Source: JALORV01 sp035255845
GTDB lineage: Bacteria; Pseudomonadota; Gammaproteobacteria; Burkholderiales; Burkholderiaceae_F
DNA length: 7,056 bases
Assembly (NCBI GenBank): GCA_035255845.1
Contig: DATEZE010000340.1
Location: 1-7,056, forward strand
Reading direction: 5' to 3'
The stretch's first letter is position 1; each line of letters opens with the position of its first letter. The translations under genes were made by a program, and so were the position numbers. Positions 6,010-7,056 of this stretch are shown here, one piece after another. Below the pieces are notes generated by a model. The model worked only from the letters and a program-made list of their open reading frames with translations, was not told the DNA's origin and did no database searches.

Positions 6010-6805
6010 GTCGCGCCACCTTTGTGTATCGGTGCACGACGTTGCACCGGCGACCTGGCGCTCGTGCCAGCGCGTCCTCGCCGCAGTGCGTGAGGTGGCC
6101 GAAATCCCGGTGACGCTTCTCGTCGTTCCCGCATACCACGGCCAGTGCTCGGCGCTGGCACCGGGCTTCGAAAGCGCGATGACGGATCAGCTGGCCCAGG
6201 GGCACGAGCTGGCGCTGCACGGCTACTTTCATCGCGACCTCGGCGTACCGCAATCGGCAGTCGACTGGCTGCGGCGGCGCATCTATACCGCCGGCGAAGG
6301 TGAGTTCTGGGCGCTGAGTCGCGACGAGGCGGCGGAGCGCCTCCTGCTTGGACAGCGCTGGTTTGCCGCGAACCGCTGGCCGCTCGCCGGGTTCGTCCCT
6401 CCCGCGTGGCTGCTCGGGCCCGAAGCCTGGCACGCGTTACGGGAATTTCCGGCGTTCAGCTACGTCACGACCTTCACACACGTCCACGCGCTGCACGCCG
6501 ACGTGTCGGTGCGCGCACCCTGCCTGACGTTCAGTACCCGGGCGCCCTGGCGACGGACGCTGTCACGTGCCTGGGCGACGCTCGGATGGATCGAAGCACC
6601 ATTGGCACGCCTGGCGCTGCATCCGCAAGACGCCGCCTACGCCGACCTGCGGCTAGCGTGGCAGCGCAAGCTCGAGGCGCTGCTGCAGGATCGCACACCG
6701 CTCACCAAGGTTCAGGCCGTGCGCCACCTCGCGGTGTCCGCTCCCAGACGCGCAGCGCGCGCCGAAAGTCCCGCGCAGACGCGGCTTCGGGAAAGGATGC
6801 TGTAA
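6002..6805 (+). CDS. DUF2334 polysaccharide-deacetylase-like protein
   Basis: This is a 267-residue protein of the DUF2334 branch of the NodB/polysaccharide deacetylase superfamily, metal-dependent hydrolases that remove N- or O-acetyl groups from sugars. Visible signatures are CVSVHDVAP (8-16) with the His12-Asp13 pair, TLLVVPAYHG (38-47), GHELALHGYFHRD (67-79) supplying His68, His73 and His77, the FVPPAWLL segment (131-138), and LALHPQD (204-210) with the C-terminal His207. The first three belong to metal binding and catalysis by analogy with the superfamily. No signal peptide is present, so the protein is probably cytoplasmic or peripheral to the inner membrane. The start is a GTG at 6002, supported by GGAG at 5989-5992 (9 nt away) and by homology starting at once. 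It overlaps the glycosyltransferase gene by 8 bp, implying translational coupling and successive steps on one product. The last 25 residues are an Arg/Ala-rich tail. Substrate unknown. Confidence 0.92.
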   Translation: MHESRHLCVSVHDVAPATWRSCQRVLAAVREVAEIPVTLLVVPAYHGQCSALAPGFESAMTDQLAQGHELALHGYFHRDLGVPQSAVDWLRRRIYTAGEGEFWALSRDEAAERLLLGQRWFAANRWPLAGFVPPAWLLGPEAWHALREFPAFSYVTTFTHVHALHADVSVRAPCLTFSTRAPWRRTLSRAWATLGWIEAPLARLALHPQDAAYADLRLAWQRKLEALLQDRTPLTKVQAVRHLAVSAPRRAARAESPAQTRLRERML

Positions 6806-6996
6806 GAGTTGCCACAGGCTGCGTTGCAGGGGCGGTTGCGACATCGAATGCAGGGTGCGAAACGGCTTTTTCGCCGAAATCCAGCAAGGCACGCGCTTTG
6901 CTTTAAAGCTCATACAACCATCGTCCTGGAACGTCGGTTGTTCGGTGCCCGACCCTTCCCCCCTTCCCTCCCCACGAAGTCGGCACCGGTTACACC
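6806..6996 (+). other. Non-coding tail with hairpin and pyrimidine tract
   Basis: No supported gene was found here. The stretch contains a small hairpin CGGC-TTTTTC-GCCG (about 6863-6876), a 10-bp palindrome GCTTTAAAGC (6900-6909), and a larger hairpin in which ACAACC (6914-6919) pairs with GGTTGT (6936-6941), with three more pairs (CGT/ACG) inside after a 2x2 mismatch. An uninterrupted 21-nt pyrimidine tract follows (6953-6973), then CCGGT-TAC-ACCGG next to the terminator. It is either a long 3' untranslated region of the glycosyltransferase/deacetylase operon or a small RNA gene; no clear promoter was seen. Confidence 0.4.
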
Positions 6997-7026
6997 GGCC
7001 CCGCACGCTTGCGGGGCCTTTTTTTT
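6997..7026 (+). terminator. Rho-independent terminator
   Basis: GGCCCCGCA (6997-7005) pairs perfectly with TGCGGGGCC (7010-7018) around a CGCT loop, giving a 9-bp GC-rich stem. Eight T residues (7019-7026) follow at once. This is a strong intrinsic terminator on the + strand and should end the glycosyltransferase/deacetylase transcript, or a small RNA arising in the preceding 190 bp. Confidence 0.93.
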
Positions 7027-7056
7027 GGCGGCACGAGCTTGCGCCGACGCGATCCG

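Noticed and set aside
6879..6917. A sigma-70 promoter for a small RNA around TTTAAA or CATACA
   Set aside because: No -35-like hexamer lies at 16-18 bp from either candidate -10; TTTAAA is better seen as the centre of a 10-bp palindrome.
1..7056. tRNA, rRNA, CRISPR repeats, insertion sequence ends or attachment sites
   Set aside because: No cloverleaf, repeat-spacer pattern, transposase or integrase motif, or matched terminal repeats were seen on reading both strands.

Overview
The window is about two-thirds G+C, with tightly packed genes and proteins typical of a GC-rich proteobacterium (Beta- or Gammaproteobacteria, for example Burkholderiales- or Xanthomonadales-like). The sequence does not fix the genus. 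No rRNA, tRNA, CRISPR array, transposase or integrase is visible. The gene mix (a decayed helicase, small stress-type proteins, copper storage, an ion antiporter, envelope glycan enzymes) looks like an accessory or stress region rather than a core housekeeping locus. That is inference.

Left end (about 54-654, + strand): the remains of a RecQ-type DNA helicase. The Walker A region and the conserved motif V-VI region are easy to read. They lie in different frames, and the DEAH-box middle has been deleted, so this is a pseudogene. Next come two small + strand genes 35 bp apart: an acidic, low-complexity protein (716-1072) and an exported PRC-barrel protein (1108-1734).

Middle (1821-4622, - strand): four genes converge on the PRC-barrel gene. 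In transcription order they are a PA2169/DUF2383-family four-helix protein (4622-4170); a shorter, diverged paralogue (3941-3534); a CPA-type cation:proton antiporter (3506-2271); and a 16-cysteine cytosolic copper-storage-like four-helix protein (2219-1821). The last three are closely spaced (27 and 51 bp) and probably form one operon. The first is separated by 228 bp. The set suggests handling of metal and ion or pH stress, but no regulator is present in the window.

Right end (4837-6805, + strand): a GT4-family glycosyltransferase and a DUF2334 polysaccharide-deacetylase-like protein overlap by 8 bp. They are probably translationally coupled and act in sequence on one envelope glycan or glycolipid. 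The gene-free tail (6806-7056) holds a hairpin, a pyrimidine tract whose complement is a canonical G-quadruplex motif, and a strong intrinsic terminator at 6997-7026.

Nothing here proves a wholly new system. The most interesting points are the operon combining a copper-storage protein, an antiporter and DUF2383 proteins, the overlapping glycosyltransferase/deacetylase pair, and the structured tail before the terminator.
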